From: Haemonchus contortus
Lineage: Eukaryota; Nematoda; Chromadorea; Rhabditida; Trichostrongylidae
NCBI GenBank assembly: GCA_000469685.2
Contig: LS997566.1
Coordinates: forward strand, 11,788,992 to 11,852,991
Reading direction: 5' to 3'
DNA length: 64,000 bases
The position numbers and the translations under genes were made by a program. This document shows, piece after piece, positions 1 through 13,280 of this stretch. Within the stretch, counting starts at the first letter, position 1, and the number at the start of each line of letters is the position of its first letter. The notes under the pieces are model-generated. The model was not told the origin of the DNA, searched no databases, and saw only the letters and a list, made by a program, of their open reading frames with translations.

Positions 1-74
1 AATTACAATCATGGTTCGCAATGTTTTCTTTGTTTTTCTTTGGCGGTTCGAGAGAGATGATAAATAAACAAGGC

Positions 75-312
75 CTCACGGAGTCGATCCCCCTCGATTT
101 CGGGATGCGCCTGTGCATCCCACTTTCAGAGTTGTAGTAGCGTTTTGCATGTCTATGTGGCCCATACAATGAATGGCGCCACACAACCGATGTACAAGTC
201 CCCAGACAAATCTGGTTTAAGTAACCGATTTCGAAGAAATGGAAAACTTAGTTGGTTTGTGGGTACCAATCTAGGATTCGATCCTTGTAACATTGCGTAT
301 GTGATAGTACGC
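75..312 (-). mobile_element. tRNA-derived SINE copy, diverged
   Basis: Read on the minus strand this stretch runs from a tRNA-like B box (GGATCGAATCC near 275) into a body with CCAACTAAG, ACCAGATTTGTCTGG and GACTTGTACATCG, then CATTGTATGGGCCACAT. The same order of blocks occurs in the copies near 31.2, 31.9 and 33.0 kb. The promoter half is decayed. The open frames over it on both strands have no recognisable product and are taken as chance. Confidence 0.55.
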
Positions 313-510
313 CATTTTCCACATTTTCCATTCCATTTTCGAATCCATAACCTCCGCCTTCCAGGTGAGTTATGTACATATATGATGTAAATTGTCGAGT
401 GACCTTGGAAAAATTTCACTTATTGAAAAAAAGCCACCAAAGAATCATACCCTGATAGTTGTAGTATGAAAAAACGGTCCAATCAACGCTCGGAGTCTCT
501 CGAAAATTCA

Positions 511-571
511 ATGGCCGGTCCCGCCTCTAACTTGATGAGGCGGCCTGCTATCCTTCTTCCATTGGTTGGAA
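511..571 (+). CDS. possible first coding exon, unrecognised
   Basis: An ATG opens a 20-codon frame (MAGPASNLMRRP then a hydrophobic stretch) that runs into a good splice donor, GGAA followed by GTGAGT at 572. The Arg-containing, hydrophobic start would suit a mitochondrial or secretory leader. No matching second exon could be fixed: a frame after TTTTTCTGAAG near 640 is compatible in phase, but its composition is poor. The product is not recognised and this may be chance. Confidence 0.18.
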
Positions 572-1928
572 GTGAGTTTTCCCTCTGCAAATAAGCCCCT
601 TTGAGTCATCGTAGAATACTCTTGGCCTTTTTCTGAAGTCTATAAATCCTTCGAGTCTCGTTTATTCAATCAGCATCAGATTATTCCCTTTTCATGCTGT
701 CGGAAATTGGCTGTTGCAATAACCCTTCCAATAATAATAATAAAATCTTCTTTAAAAGCGCATTTCATTTCCTTTTGTTCAAGTGACTCATATCTGTAAA
801 TGTTAACCTCATTATATAATAAGTTATTCCGCAAAAACCGCTTTGTCCTTTCCATGTTCTTTTGAAGTAAAATGCAAGTTGAAGTGGCTTTTCCCTTCAC
901 ATTCAAGCTACCTACTTCTATAACAAGTAGAGAAGCTAAAAGAAGGCAACCAAAGTTTAACATCCATAATGCACCGAAAGTAGAAGATTTCAGAATTAGC
1001 CATTTTTTCGAGCTACATTTGATAGTTCAATGGATTATAGAAAAATAGATTTCCTATAAATATGCTCTGAATAGTTACTGTTACCTAATGATGTGAAAAG
1101 TTGCAATGTGAGAGGACATCTGGTTAATACTCATAGCCCTCATGTTTGCCGCTCTTTTATGGATTAAATTTGGGTAACCCCCAGGTATAATTATTCTCAT
1201 ACCGCCCAGAGACCTTGATTGCTTCAAGAATTTCGATTGGAATCTATTAGAGGTGCTAGCCCCGATGGATAAATAAACTTGCATCTGATTCCCCTCACCT
1301 CCCACGTCGTTCAGTGCTCACTAAAGTGGCAATTGGCCTATATGAAGGGGCACACAGATCGAAGGTGCGAAGTGTTGAGTCTGTGCGCTGTGGTTTGCTT
1401 GGCAGCAGCTTTAAAAAGCTTAGCAGTCGGGCTATACGACGATGATAGGGACAGGGCAATGATGTCTTTTGCGCTAGAATCGGTGTTGAGAATGGCGTCA
1501 TTGAGCTTTGAGCTTGAAGGACTGAACATCTTGAACGTTAAGGATCGAAGTGGTACCAAGCTCATAGAGAGATGTAGGGACTACACTCTTGTGAATACAA
1601 TAAATAAAATGCAGATCAAAAGGGGTGATAGGTCCATCCTGAGTTGCTTGATTAAGGATCCGTCACATCGTAGAGTGATTGAAATACTTTGTGGGTCGAC
1701 TCGACAACTTTCTGAAATGTAGATGCCTAATTGCATTTAAACTGACAAAAAACAATCATCACTTTTTTGAAACTGCGAAAGGGGGAAAGAGAGATTGCAC
1801 TTCTGTAGACGTTTTTCTTATAGACAAAGTCATTCGGAACCCATTTACTAGCTCGCCGTTAGATTCTTCAAGAGACTGAATAATCCTGATCCATTCGTAT
1901 TCTTCGCTTATTGGCCGTTGAAACACTT
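572..1928. other. no recognisable gene
   Basis: AT-rich sequence. The only frame of note is 147 codons on the plus strand at 1279-1722. Its middle (LIERCRDYTLVN) vaguely recalls the endonuclease region of non-LTR elements, but no GDxN or SDH motif follows, so no product is assigned. Confidence 0.4.
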
Positions 1929-2660
1929 AATTCCTTCATTACGATTTCCATAATGGACCCTTCCCTAATCTTCAATTTTGTTTTTATCCCAAGGTAAAAC
2001 TATAATCGCTCATCTGTGAGCAATTCAGTGAGGAGCAATGTAATTATTATTAAAAAGTGCCAAACTCGCATGTTATGCTGTTATTACCATAAAGAGCATT
2101 TAACATTATTAATATTTATATTGCACTTTTGTAGAGATGATATTCTTATCATTGACACCTACTTGGATCGGGATTATTCGGTTCAGTTGCCCTTTCGATT
2201 ATAGAGCCTTACAGTCTACTTACAGTCTACTGGAACTCCACACTTTTTGGGGAGGGAGGGGGGGGGGGGCTATTAAGTTTCAGAGACCCGATTCCCTCAG
2301 TGGCGAGTTCAGTCAGAAAAGGGTCCCATCTTGAACCATAAAAGTTCATGAAGATAGGTGTGCGAAGATAGGTGTGCGTGTCCAATCGGAGCGCCTGTCC
2401 TGCTGGTCCTCATATGACCACTGTAGAGTACCACGAAGCTTGAGCATTTACTCGTAATTCGCTGCAAAAATGATTGAATATGAGTAACCACCTGCAACTA
2501 CCTTAGTAACACAATTGAATATTCTAAATATAATTGTAGAAATTATGTTTAAACACAATTTCTGAACTACAGTATTTCTCGTTCTTTTTTTCCTACTTCT
2601 TAGACATACTTACTTATCTTGCACACTATTCACCAATGTTATCTACATTATAGCGCCACC
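1929..2660 (+). repeat. direct repeat unit A (about 0.73 kb)
   Basis: This unit is repeated at 2769-3511, with the same block order: ATCCCAA, CTATAATCGCT, TAATTATTATTAAAAAGTGCC, AGGGTCCCATCTTG, CCACCTGCAACTACC, CTTGCACACTATTCACCA and finally TAGCGCCACC. The offset grows from 840 to 851 bp because of indels. Unit A alone has a 20-bp G-rich run near 2250 and a 15-bp doublet (GAAGATAGGTGTGC) near 2350. No coding capacity is evident. Confidence 0.8.
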
Positions 2661-2768
2661 ATACACCTTCATGGTATCGGCCGCAAGTCATTGTATAGGC
2701 ACGATTCTGAATGGAAGTCGAATGCGAGGGTGCAACCCTTAAGCAATGCTGATCAACTTCAGAGACTT
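2661..2768 (+). mobile_element. SINE 3' fragment
   Basis: Contains CCGCAAGTCATTGTATAGGC, ATTCTGAATGGAAGTCG and a GAGGGTGCA block, in the same order as the 3' part of the SINE at 31.2 kb. It lies exactly between the two direct repeat units. The tRNA-like head is absent. Confidence 0.6.
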
Positions 2769-3511
2769 AGTCCTTTCATTATGATATCTATAATGAACTC
2801 TTCTCTGATCTCCAATTTCGTTTTTATCCCAAAGCAAAACTATAATCGCTTATCTGTGAGCGATTCAGTGAGGAGCTATGTAATTATTATTAAAAAGTGC
2901 CAAACTGGCATGTTATGCTGTTATTAACATAAAAACATTTAACATTATTAATATTTATATTGCATTTTTGTAGGGATGATATGCTTATCATTAACGCCTA
3001 CTTGGGTCAGGATTATTCACTTCAACCACCCTCTTCAATTGAAAGGTTATAGTCCTCCTAGATGTACTCCCACATCCCAACCTACCGAGTTTCATAGAAA
3101 CGATTGGCTCAGCAATGTCCAACGGGACCAGGGATAATGATCTAATGGGAAGGGACCCGCTTCCTGCAGTGGCGAGTTCAGTTATGAAAGGGTCCCATCT
3201 TGTACCTTGAAAGTTCATGAAGATAGTAGTGGTTGTCCAACCGGAGCGCCCATCCTGCTGGTCCTGCTATGACCACTGTCGAGTACCATGAAGTTTGAGC
3301 ATTTACTGTAATTCGTTGCAAAAATGATTTAATATGAGTAACTACCTGCAACTACCTAAGTAACACAATCGAATATTCTAAATATAATTGTAAAAATTAG
3401 GTTCCCACACAATTTCTGAACTACAGTACTTCTCGTTCTTTTTTTTTCTAGCTCATAAACATACTTATCTTGCACACTATTCACCATTGTTATCTACAAC
3501 ATAGCGCCACC
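2769..3511 (+). repeat. direct repeat unit B (about 0.74 kb)
   Basis: Second copy of the 1929-2660 unit, diverged by scattered substitutions and short indels. It lacks the poly-G tract of unit A. The SINE tail ends where this unit begins, so the repeated unit may itself be the 3' part of a larger element that carries the SINE. Confidence 0.8.
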
Positions 3512-6500
3512 ATCACATTCCTTATCACACCATTGTGTTCTGCTCAAGGGAGCACTAGATGTCTTTTAGGTTCACATCCAATAGCGCGTGACTTAGAGAC
3601 AGAGAGAAGAAGTTGGTTATCCCTCGCTGCAAAGGGAGTCTTCAATTCTTCCTGATTCTTTAGCTATGTAGGCTCAAACGCTATCACTAAAGAATTGAAC
3701 TCAGTCTTGTCTTCCTTTCAACTTGCTGCTTCTGAGCTGCCTTTTCCAAGTGCGACAATGCTAAGTAGAATTTCCCAAATATTGACTTCTTGTACTCCAC
3801 GAACATCCAGGCGAACCATCTTTGAATGAAACTCGGTTCCGGCCGTCAAAAAGAAAGGTTGGCGTGAGCAGAACCGCTGTCGGTTACGGGACTAGTTGGA
3901 AACAGTACTCCATTCTCATTCATGGCTGGTATCCACGCATCCATAGCCCGCTGAAGCAATGACCAGAAGTAAGAAGCTGATATGCTAGCAAATAAGTCCT
4001 GCGACAAAATGGAGACCTTTTTTGAATCATTTCTAAATTTTTTTCATATCAGTCAATTTTCGGAAAAATTTTTACCGGAGAAGTCAACAACCTTCTTTTA
4101 TCCTTTGAGCCAATCACTGATGCCATCTCTTCAGGAGTGAGGGAGCTGTGTCTCAAAGAAGTAATTGACTGCCGTTTTTGGATCACATTAAGCTACGAAT
4201 TTCTTTTCCACAATGGGATGTTCAAAAAGGCGGAGCACATGGTAGTTAAAAAGGGGAACACTCCGCGAGTACGACTGATGAGTAACCTGGAACCCAGCGG
4301 GATCGGCGAACTTTTGACGTGGGTCTAAGGCGAATTATCGACGTGCGTTGTCCCTCTGTAAGAACCTGATTACGGTTTGATCGTCCTTCTCCAACCCCAT
4401 ATGCCGAGTGAAGGGGATCATACGGGCAAGCAATAGCTGTGTCCATCTATTCTGCGTTTAGCAACTATTAGTGGATGAATTCCTTCAACCTGCATTAAAT
4501 TAAGGGACGATGCTTGCGTTATTCCGAAGGCTAGGATCTCCTCCAGCGAAGCGATCCAACCGATTGTTGTCCGTCGATTGGTGAGCAGTGCTAGCATCGA
4601 ATAGATTGCTGATATTTCGAGTCGCTACACCCGCGTTTTTTTCCTTGGCGTGCTTAGTAGAGGGTGATGGTACGACTCGGACGTTGTCCACTTATTGACC
4701 GTAATGCTGCGAAAGCCCACACGCGTGCTTTTATTTACTCATGTGTTGATAGCCCGGGGAACGTCCTACAACTTTATCATTCTTGCTACCGTGTTCACAC
4801 TGTTGATACAGGTTTTCATCGCTTCAATTTTTTTGTCGCAGGACTTATTTGCCAACCTAATACGTGACGATATCAGATTGTGTGCGAAGCTTAATATATG
4901 GAAACCAGAAATCGCAGTTCAAATCTCGTTTCTGACTCGTGAACGTTAATGTCGAACTCGAGTTGCTGTCAGGTCGCTGCATCCGATCTACCAAACACTA
5001 CGTAAACTGTATGGGATGCTATCCAGCAGCTTCACAGAATGTATCAAAACTGTACCACCAAGCCGCCGTTGTTTGTTAAAGTGTGTCTTCACCCGTCATT
5101 CAGTTAGTTTTCGAAGAGCTGCAGGATCCGATGACTTCACGGAGGAAGTGTCTAAGAATTTGAGCTTGAAGGGACAGTTCACGATAATTTTGGGTAATCC
5201 AGATTATGATGAAAAGTGGAAGACAAGATCGAAAATAGTGCGATGAAGGTGAGAAAACTGAGCGTGTTTCCAAAGTGAAAAAAAGGCTTCAAAGAACCGT
5301 TAAAAAGGGGCTGGACGGGAACAACCACAAAAATAAAGAAGAGCGGGGTGTTCGGATGAGCTATAAAATGTGTCTCACTGCGTGCGTGCGGGTCCTGGTG
5401 CGAATAGCAGACTATGGTAAGCAAGAATGCATCCACTTATAAGCATAAGTAAACAAAAAAATCTAGTACCAGCAAAAGTAGCTCACCTTTTCAGCCTCTA
5501 GGCGTAGGAAATCAAATGAGGGATCGCGGCAGCAAAAAGAATAACAGAGGAAAAAAGAATTGGCGAGAAACATCGCCTCATCACTCGGCGATCAGCTTGC
5601 TGTGTGTGGGTCCTAGAACGAACAGTTGCATTCTGTATTGTCTCGACACTCGTCTAAAGTGACATCGATCGAGGGGCAGGAAAGCAATTACGGCAGCAAC
5701 AGGGCTTCCACTATGCCGTAAGCTCCGAGATTGTGGGAGAGAGAGGGTCCCTATACCACCCAGGGGAGGGGGGCGGGCGCTGTGTGTTCATAAAGGAAGA
5801 ACTCAGTAACCTTTTTTATCGTGAACCGTGCCTTGAAAGGACAAGGAAGTCGAAGTCATCTCCATGACCAGGGGCGAGCGCTGAGCTGGATGACCTTGCC
5901 AATTGCGAAAGCTGATGACTGCTCTTCAGGCACGTGGTGAAACTACACTGAGGCTCATAACATTTGCACAGCAATTAAAGTAAAGCGATCCGGAAATTAT
6001 GTTCCATTCTGATAATTTGGAATTTCTTGCTTTTTAAGTTCTTCCTGATAAGAGATTGGAACCTGTTCAGCTATTTTCTTGAAGGTCACTTCAATTAGGG
6101 CGATGTCTGCCTCATGGTGAAAAATGTTCAATGGATCTATTGTAAATGTTTATCGCTGCTAGGAAAACTAGCATTCAAATGGTTCCGGTAAGACAATTAT
6201 TGCAGCGACAGTATAGGAGTTGGGGCAATTTCCTTTTACCTAAACCCTTCACGTCATCCAACATAGAAGTAGCCGTCACAGTAGTCATCCCTAATAGTCA
6301 ACTGCTCGGTAAGGAATCTATCAAAGAGGTCCCCACCCAATGGCTACTGTACTCAGGCTAGCCGAAACCAGTGATATATGGACCACACCCTACGTGACTT
6401 TCACCCAATTGGGCCTGACAGGTGAGCTGATGTTTGGAATTATTTAAAAGGCGGGTATAAAAGAATTGCGAATGGACGTATCAGTAGAGGAGCAAGTTCT

Positions 6501-6597
6501 CACTACATCAACTAGTCCTCTGATCAAGCCAGCCCTCATGTTCGATATTCCGAGAAATGCTGAAATTTATTTTCACCATCACTTATCACTGATTAAG
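3512..6597. other. no recognisable gene
   Basis: Several frames of 60-85 codons on both strands, none with a recognisable family or a convincing exon with splice sites. A hydrophilic minus-strand frame at 4691-4503 and a plus-strand frame at 5016-5246 are the least unlikely, but neither is supported. Confidence 0.4.
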
Positions 6598-6805
6598 CTA
6601 AAATCTGAGACCAATTAACCTCATCTGAGGGATGTGCCCCCGCACTGAACTTCCATTCAGAATACTAGTGACAGTATGAATGTGTGTGTGGCTGACTCGC
6701 CGAGGCCAGTCAAGGTACAAGTCTCCGTCTTGACCCTCCCTTACGAGTCTGTTCGCAAAAAACCGACCTAGAAGGGATAGAAGGCTTGCTTGGCCGATAG
6801 GGATC
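6598..6805 (-). mobile_element. SINE fragment (body and 3' end)
   Basis: On the minus strand it contains the SINE body blocks: CTTCTAGGTCGG, GGAGGGTCAAGACGGAGAC, TTGTACCTTGACTGGCC, ATTCTGAATGGAAGTTCAG and GGGGGCACATCCCTCAGA. The order matches the copies at 31.2 and 33.0 kb. The tRNA-like promoter region is truncated. Confidence 0.6.
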
Positions 6806-7763
6806 ATGCACTACGCCACTTCTCGATACACCATCTCCGTCTTTCTGTTAAAACGAATCATCATATAATAGCTGTTCGATTTCTTACTGAAAGTCAAGTT
6901 CATGGTTCTGTGTGAACTGTAGAATATATGTAGACTTATCAACCTTTAATTGTTCCTCATTTACTAAGAACACTATTTTTGTTTGCCACCAATCGAATAC
7001 TTGAACCAGTGTCGTTTTACTTTTTTGCACCTATTCCCACAATGCAAAACTCCAATTTCCGGTCTACAGCCCAGTCTTCCCCTTAATTTGCCATCCTATC
7101 AGTCTGCAACATGCGTAACCAGTCTTTATGAGAAATGTTCAACGGTCAGCGGTTATTATTACCAAGTCTCTTCCACAAGAAGCCTCTCTACTCTCAATAA
7201 AATACTACTTGCCCTACCGAAGGCTCTACAAGTCCTTATCTCAATAACAACTACTCCTCCACTCGATTTCTGTAGCTGTACAGCTTATTTGATATGTTTT
7301 TCTCCTAGGCTTTTTGAAAATTCCTAGTTTATGGAATTAGAGGAAATTTCATGTAGGGCGATGAACCGCCCATCAGTCGCGACGGTTTGTCTCATTGTTT
7401 TCACCACCTATTTTACCTTCATCTCACTTATTAATAGTAATCGCAGTAATGACTTTTTGTTCGCACAGCGTTGTTTACCACATGGTGTTGACTATTAATC
7501 TAACATTACCATACTGTGATGACGTTTTTCTACAAAGTTTACGGATGCATTCGTCTAGGTCTGTTTGTTGAAGCATCCAGTCGTGTGCATATATTTTATC
7601 ATATTCGCTAGTTTTCGTGAGTTTTCAGATATGTTATTACTATTGATATCCATTCTGGTCGCTTGTTCAATTGCTCGAATCCCATATTTATGTACCGAAA
7701 TCAGAGTGAGTTCTCTTTACATTTGCTTTTGTCTTCTGATACACTGAATATTCCGACGTATGT
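6806..7763. other. no recognisable gene
   Basis: A plus-strand frame of 114 codons at 6983-7327 is rich in Ser, Leu and Cys, with no motif or exon boundaries. Nothing else is seen. Confidence 0.4.
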
Positions 7764-9958
<2,195 letters not shown>

Positions 9959-10198
9959 CTAGCTATGATCTTGGCGGTGTTTGAGTGCGTATATGGAATA
10001 TGTAATGACTTGTATAGAGCAGCCGATGTACATGTTAAAGCTTTCATCCAGACAGGCAGAATCTTGGGATGTTAAGCTCAGTTGATCTGGGTGGATATCA
10101 GTCCGGAAATCAATCCCTGATTCCTGATCAGAGTGTTGCACCTGGGCATTTCTCCGCCACCTTCGATTTGCATCATAGAAAAGAAACAGTCTGATTTC
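9959..10198 (-). CDS. candidate exon, unrecognised
   Basis: A minus-strand frame begins right after a CTCTTAG acceptor and reads about 78 residues with protein-like composition (starting IRLFLFYDANRRW, then a hydrophilic acidic stretch) before a stop. A further acceptor, CACTTTTCAG near 9892, lies downstream on the same strand. The only donor upstream (GTATGA near 10227) would leave a 28-nt intron, too short to trust, so the 5' connection is unresolved. No family is recognised. Confidence 0.25.
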   Translation of the reverse strand, partial: EIRLFLFYDANRRWRRNAQVQHSDQESGIDFRTDIHPDQLSLTSQDSACLDESFNMYIGCSIQVITYSIYALKHRQDHS

Positions 10199-10558
10199 TA
10201 AGAGCAATTCGTGCTTTTTTCATACCATCTAGTCTGAATCTTTTCTCAACTGAGACGGCAATGCGCACTTTGATTTTTCCTTAATCTGGCTAATTAATAA
10301 GCATGACAAGCTACCGTAACAGAGAAAGCAGCAAAAAGGAGGAGGCACAAGAAATGGCCTCGCGATGGGTAAATAAATGAAAAGATACACTGTAATGTAC
10401 TTCCAGTGACCCATCATCAGCCGTCCTCCTTCATCAACTTTCTAATTGCCCTCTGTTATTATCCGCATTTCGTTCAAAGAGCAATGCCCTTTCCCCTGCC
10501 CATAGAATAAGTCCGCTTCAACGAACGTCAAATAAATAGTTTACTGATGGGAATTGCA

Positions 10559-11207
10559 GTAAAACTTCTCTCCCGACAGAAATCAAAGGTCCTGTGCTTC
10601 TTTTATGACGCTCTTCTGGTGAATGCCAACGTATTCCAGTTTGAAACCGAACAGGAAGCGGAACGACGGCGAATTTTCGAGCATTGTACCGAAGTATGTG
10701 ATGAAAATGGTACAGCTAAAATGCCATGCTCCAAGTGCCAAATTCCCTATGAGGGATACGGCTGTCTAAGGCAAAGACGCGAGGTGAGTGATTCCTTATC
10801 TTCCAGAATACGCTTTTCGATTCACCTTTGTACTTGTGTAAGCTGGGAATTTCTGCACGCTCTTCATAGGTTTCTCCTTGTTGTCAGGGTAGTTGTGGAA
10901 TAGTGTGAGAGCAGTAATGACCCAATCTCCTTCCAAAACGGTTCTCCCTGCCTAAACTGATTTCTCCAAGAAGAGCCTCTTTACAAGGGAACCTAGTTTT
11001 TTGCCCTTCTTCTCTTGCCAGATCTTCGCGGGTGACTACCATTGCACCACTGTCACCATAACTACACCTAGAGACATTTCGAAATACCATGTGGGTGCGG
11101 GTGCCTCCCTACAATCTACCCACCTTCTCGTATCCATCTATACCATCTATATTTTGTTTCTGATTCTGGCGGTACCTTATCATTCTCTGACTTTTCATGG
11201 CTCATAG
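10559..11207 (+). CDS. two-exon gene, Cys-rich protein with C-terminal hydrophobic tail (5' end not found)
   Basis: Exon 1 runs from an acceptor (TTGCAG before 10559, or CGACAG before 10580) to a strong donor, CGCGAG then GTGAGTG at 10783. Exon 2 starts after CTTGCCAG near 11020 and ends at TAG 11205-11207. The phases agree (0/0) across a 237-nt intron. Exon 1 encodes several Cys, including CTEVCDENG and PCSKCQIPYEGYGC. Exon 2 begins IFAGDYHCTTVT and finishes with a hydrophobic segment of about 20 residues (LLVSIYTIYILFLILAV) near the stop, as in a membrane-anchored or GPI-modified surface protein. GDYHC resembles the strand-F Tyr-x-Cys of an Ig fold, but this is only suggestive. No initiating exon or signal peptide was located. 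Confidence 0.45.
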
Positions 11208-12159
11208 TCGACCCACATATCCCGTGGAAGTTGGGAGGTGCTTTAGATGGGTTCCCGTTATAATTTCTAAATTACATATTATAAATTAATGAACCGTAGC
11301 ACGAAAAAATATTAATAGGTTCTTTTATCATTTACTATTGTGTCTACATCTATGCCATCGAGATATCTATCTCTTACAGGTTGCAATGGCTTGTATCCTC
11401 GATTGTGATCTCTTGTTACCGAACCATATGGCACAAGCAAAATGTCTAAAGACATGCCATCATGCAAAATCTCTACATTTTTTATGATCTCAACTTCTTA
11501 GTAATCGTTACTCCATGACGTGATTCTCGACTATGCGTTGTGAATTGTACTTGTGATAATCACTACTAGATAGGCATTACTAGCTAGAGAATTTGTGAAT
11601 GTACAAATTATTGGAACTTATAAAAATAATAATTTGTGACCTTTTCTGTCAAAATTGATGTATTGAGTACAGTAAGGAAAGGCATAAAAGCAATGCGGTA
11701 TCTTTTACAAGGCAGCAGAGATACTCAAGATCTGTTCTCACCCTCTCCATTTCTACTCATTATATTACAAATGGAATGGAAATTGCAACCCACACTCGCT
11801 CACACTTACGAATCAGGATGAGTGTTGGGCTGGGATCGTCACAAAGGCAGTGTCGAGTTTCTTGCGAAAGGGGCCATACCTAGCGGATGAGCTCAACTGG
11901 CACACAGCGACTCACTCTTGAGCCCCTAACCTTTTAGTAGAGTGAAAGATCGGAATGAGTTCTCTCGTGGAGGTAGTAAAGAAGAGAGGAAAGCTCTGCA
12001 TCAAAGAACATCCTCACCGCTACCCTCTACTATGACTAAAGCAGCTTCCATAACTCAAGAAGACTTCGTAACTAATGCAGGAAGGAACACTTCCGATGAG
12101 CGGATTCTCAAGAAAGCCACTGTATAGATAACATGACATCATAAAAGAGATTATCCAAT
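11208..12159. other. no recognisable gene
   Basis: AT-rich spacer with short background frames only. It could hold the 3' end of the TFIIE-alpha-like gene on the minus strand, but no further exon was identified. Confidence 0.4.
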
Positions 12160-12800
12160 AATACAAATTCTCTTGACTAATCGCCGTACACTGATCGCGC
12201 TCCTCCTCCGTCATTTCGGCCACCATTTCCGACGTGACTTCGCTCAAGGGGACTTATACATAAAAAGTTTCTGTAGGCCTCAGAGTTCCGACGGAATAAC
12301 TTTCATCTAACAAAAACCAGTGAAGAAAACAGTAAAGGGACTCTGGCAGTACGCAGATCGTTAAAAACTGGTCAAGACGGTAACTCTTTGGGAAAAGTTT
12401 GAGTTCCCAAAATTTCATCAATCTTTGAAAAGCTAACAAAGGTGGCCGGAAGTCGCGGAAGTACGGTTCGGTAGTGGGGCTAATGAAAATAACGATCCCT
12501 TCCCCAAAAATTCTGATCGAACAATCGAAAGACGAACCATTTTTCCGGCAACAGAAATCATCTCCTCTTCCTCGTCGTCTTCTTCATCCTCATCGCCAGC
12601 TCCAAGTCCATCATTAGCGGCTCCGTTTTAGTGCTCGTCGAAAAATGGCCGCTTTAGCGGGGGTTCTTCAATATTTTCCAGTTCCGCCGTTAGGCTCAAA
12701 GACACCGACGATGCAACATGAGTCACAACATCGTTGGAAAAAGAGTAGGGTAGTAACTTACCGTTTTACCACCTTCTTATCGGTCTCTTGTAGAAACCGA
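12160..12800 (-). pseudogene. TFIIE alpha-subunit-like C-terminal region, probably a broken copy
   Basis: Three minus-strand pieces join in phase. One ends KKVVKR at a GTAAGT donor (exon end 12762). A second begins at 12694 after a 67-nt intron and carries an acidic run (DEDEEDDEEEE) followed by ISVAGKM. A third, from about 12252, reads PLSEVTSEMVAEMTEEERDQ. TFIIE alpha is the large subunit of the general factor that recruits TFIIH to RNA polymerase II. Its C-terminus has an acidic stretch, then VAG(R/K), SEV and VAQMTPEE, which is the order seen here. An in-frame TAA lies in exon 2 (near 12630), the middle donor (GTCTTT) is weak, and no winged-helix or zinc-ribbon exons were found. I infer a pseudogene or truncated copy. 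A sequencing error at the stop would change that. Confidence 0.45.
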
Positions 12801-12886
12801 GTATATCGCTTCCAACTGTACCTGGCCTCTATATACCGATATAGAGGCCAGGTACAGTTGGAAGCGATATACTCGGTTTCTACAAG
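12787..12886. repeat. 100-bp palindrome (48-bp arms, 4-nt loop)
   Basis: The arm at 12787-12834 is an exact reverse complement of 12839-12886 around the loop ACCG. Outside the arms, GTCT on the left and ATAGAGAC on the right continue with a 4-nt indel. It sits within the minus-strand frame leading into the TFIIE-alpha-like exon. A transcript from either strand would fold into a perfect hairpin. Confidence 0.95.
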
Positions 12887-13100
12887 ATAGAGACTTACCG
12901 TGGCATATAACCAACGATCTGTTGCCGTATATATGTACTGCGATTTATGACTCAGTAGCATTATGATGTGGTCTTTCTTATCACAAGTATAAAGGAGACG
13001 GCACAAGTAGTTTCACTCGCTTTTGACAGTCGCCCGTGGCGACAGCGGATTTTAGGGGGACCGAACATTCACCGAGAACTGCATAAACGCGACGAACCGC

Positions 13101-13280
13101 GCGGCGAAAGTCGTGGTGATCAAAACGACACTGGCGCCTACTATTGGGGCACAAGTTTGAAGTGGGATAGATAATTAGCATCTGCTGGCCCTACTTATCC
13201 AGTCTTCTTGAAACCCGTGCCCCAATGATAGGCGTCAATACCGTTTCAGTCATCACAAATTTCGCCGCTTCCATCCAGTT
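13101..13280. mobile_element. foldback / MITE-like element, copy 1
   Basis: Inverted arms of about 65 bp: GCGGCGAAAGTCGTGGTGAT...GCCTACTATTGGGGCAC on the left, and CCCCAATGATAGGCGTC...TCATCACAAATTTCGCCGC on the right. The centre is about 45 bp. The same blocks (TTCGCCGC, GCCTATTATTGGGGCAC, AACTTGAAG) make up the foldback at 62.2-62.5 kb, so this is a dispersed family. No coding capacity and no clear target duplication. Confidence 0.6.

Noticed and set aside
1279..1722. 147-codon plus-strand frame as a LINE endonuclease
   Set aside because: Only a loose resemblance around one block; the GDxN, SDH and RT motifs expected around it are missing.
2251..2270. G-rich run as a regulatory quadruplex
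   Set aside because: A simple poly-G expansion in one of two duplicate units, with no promoter or gene nearby.
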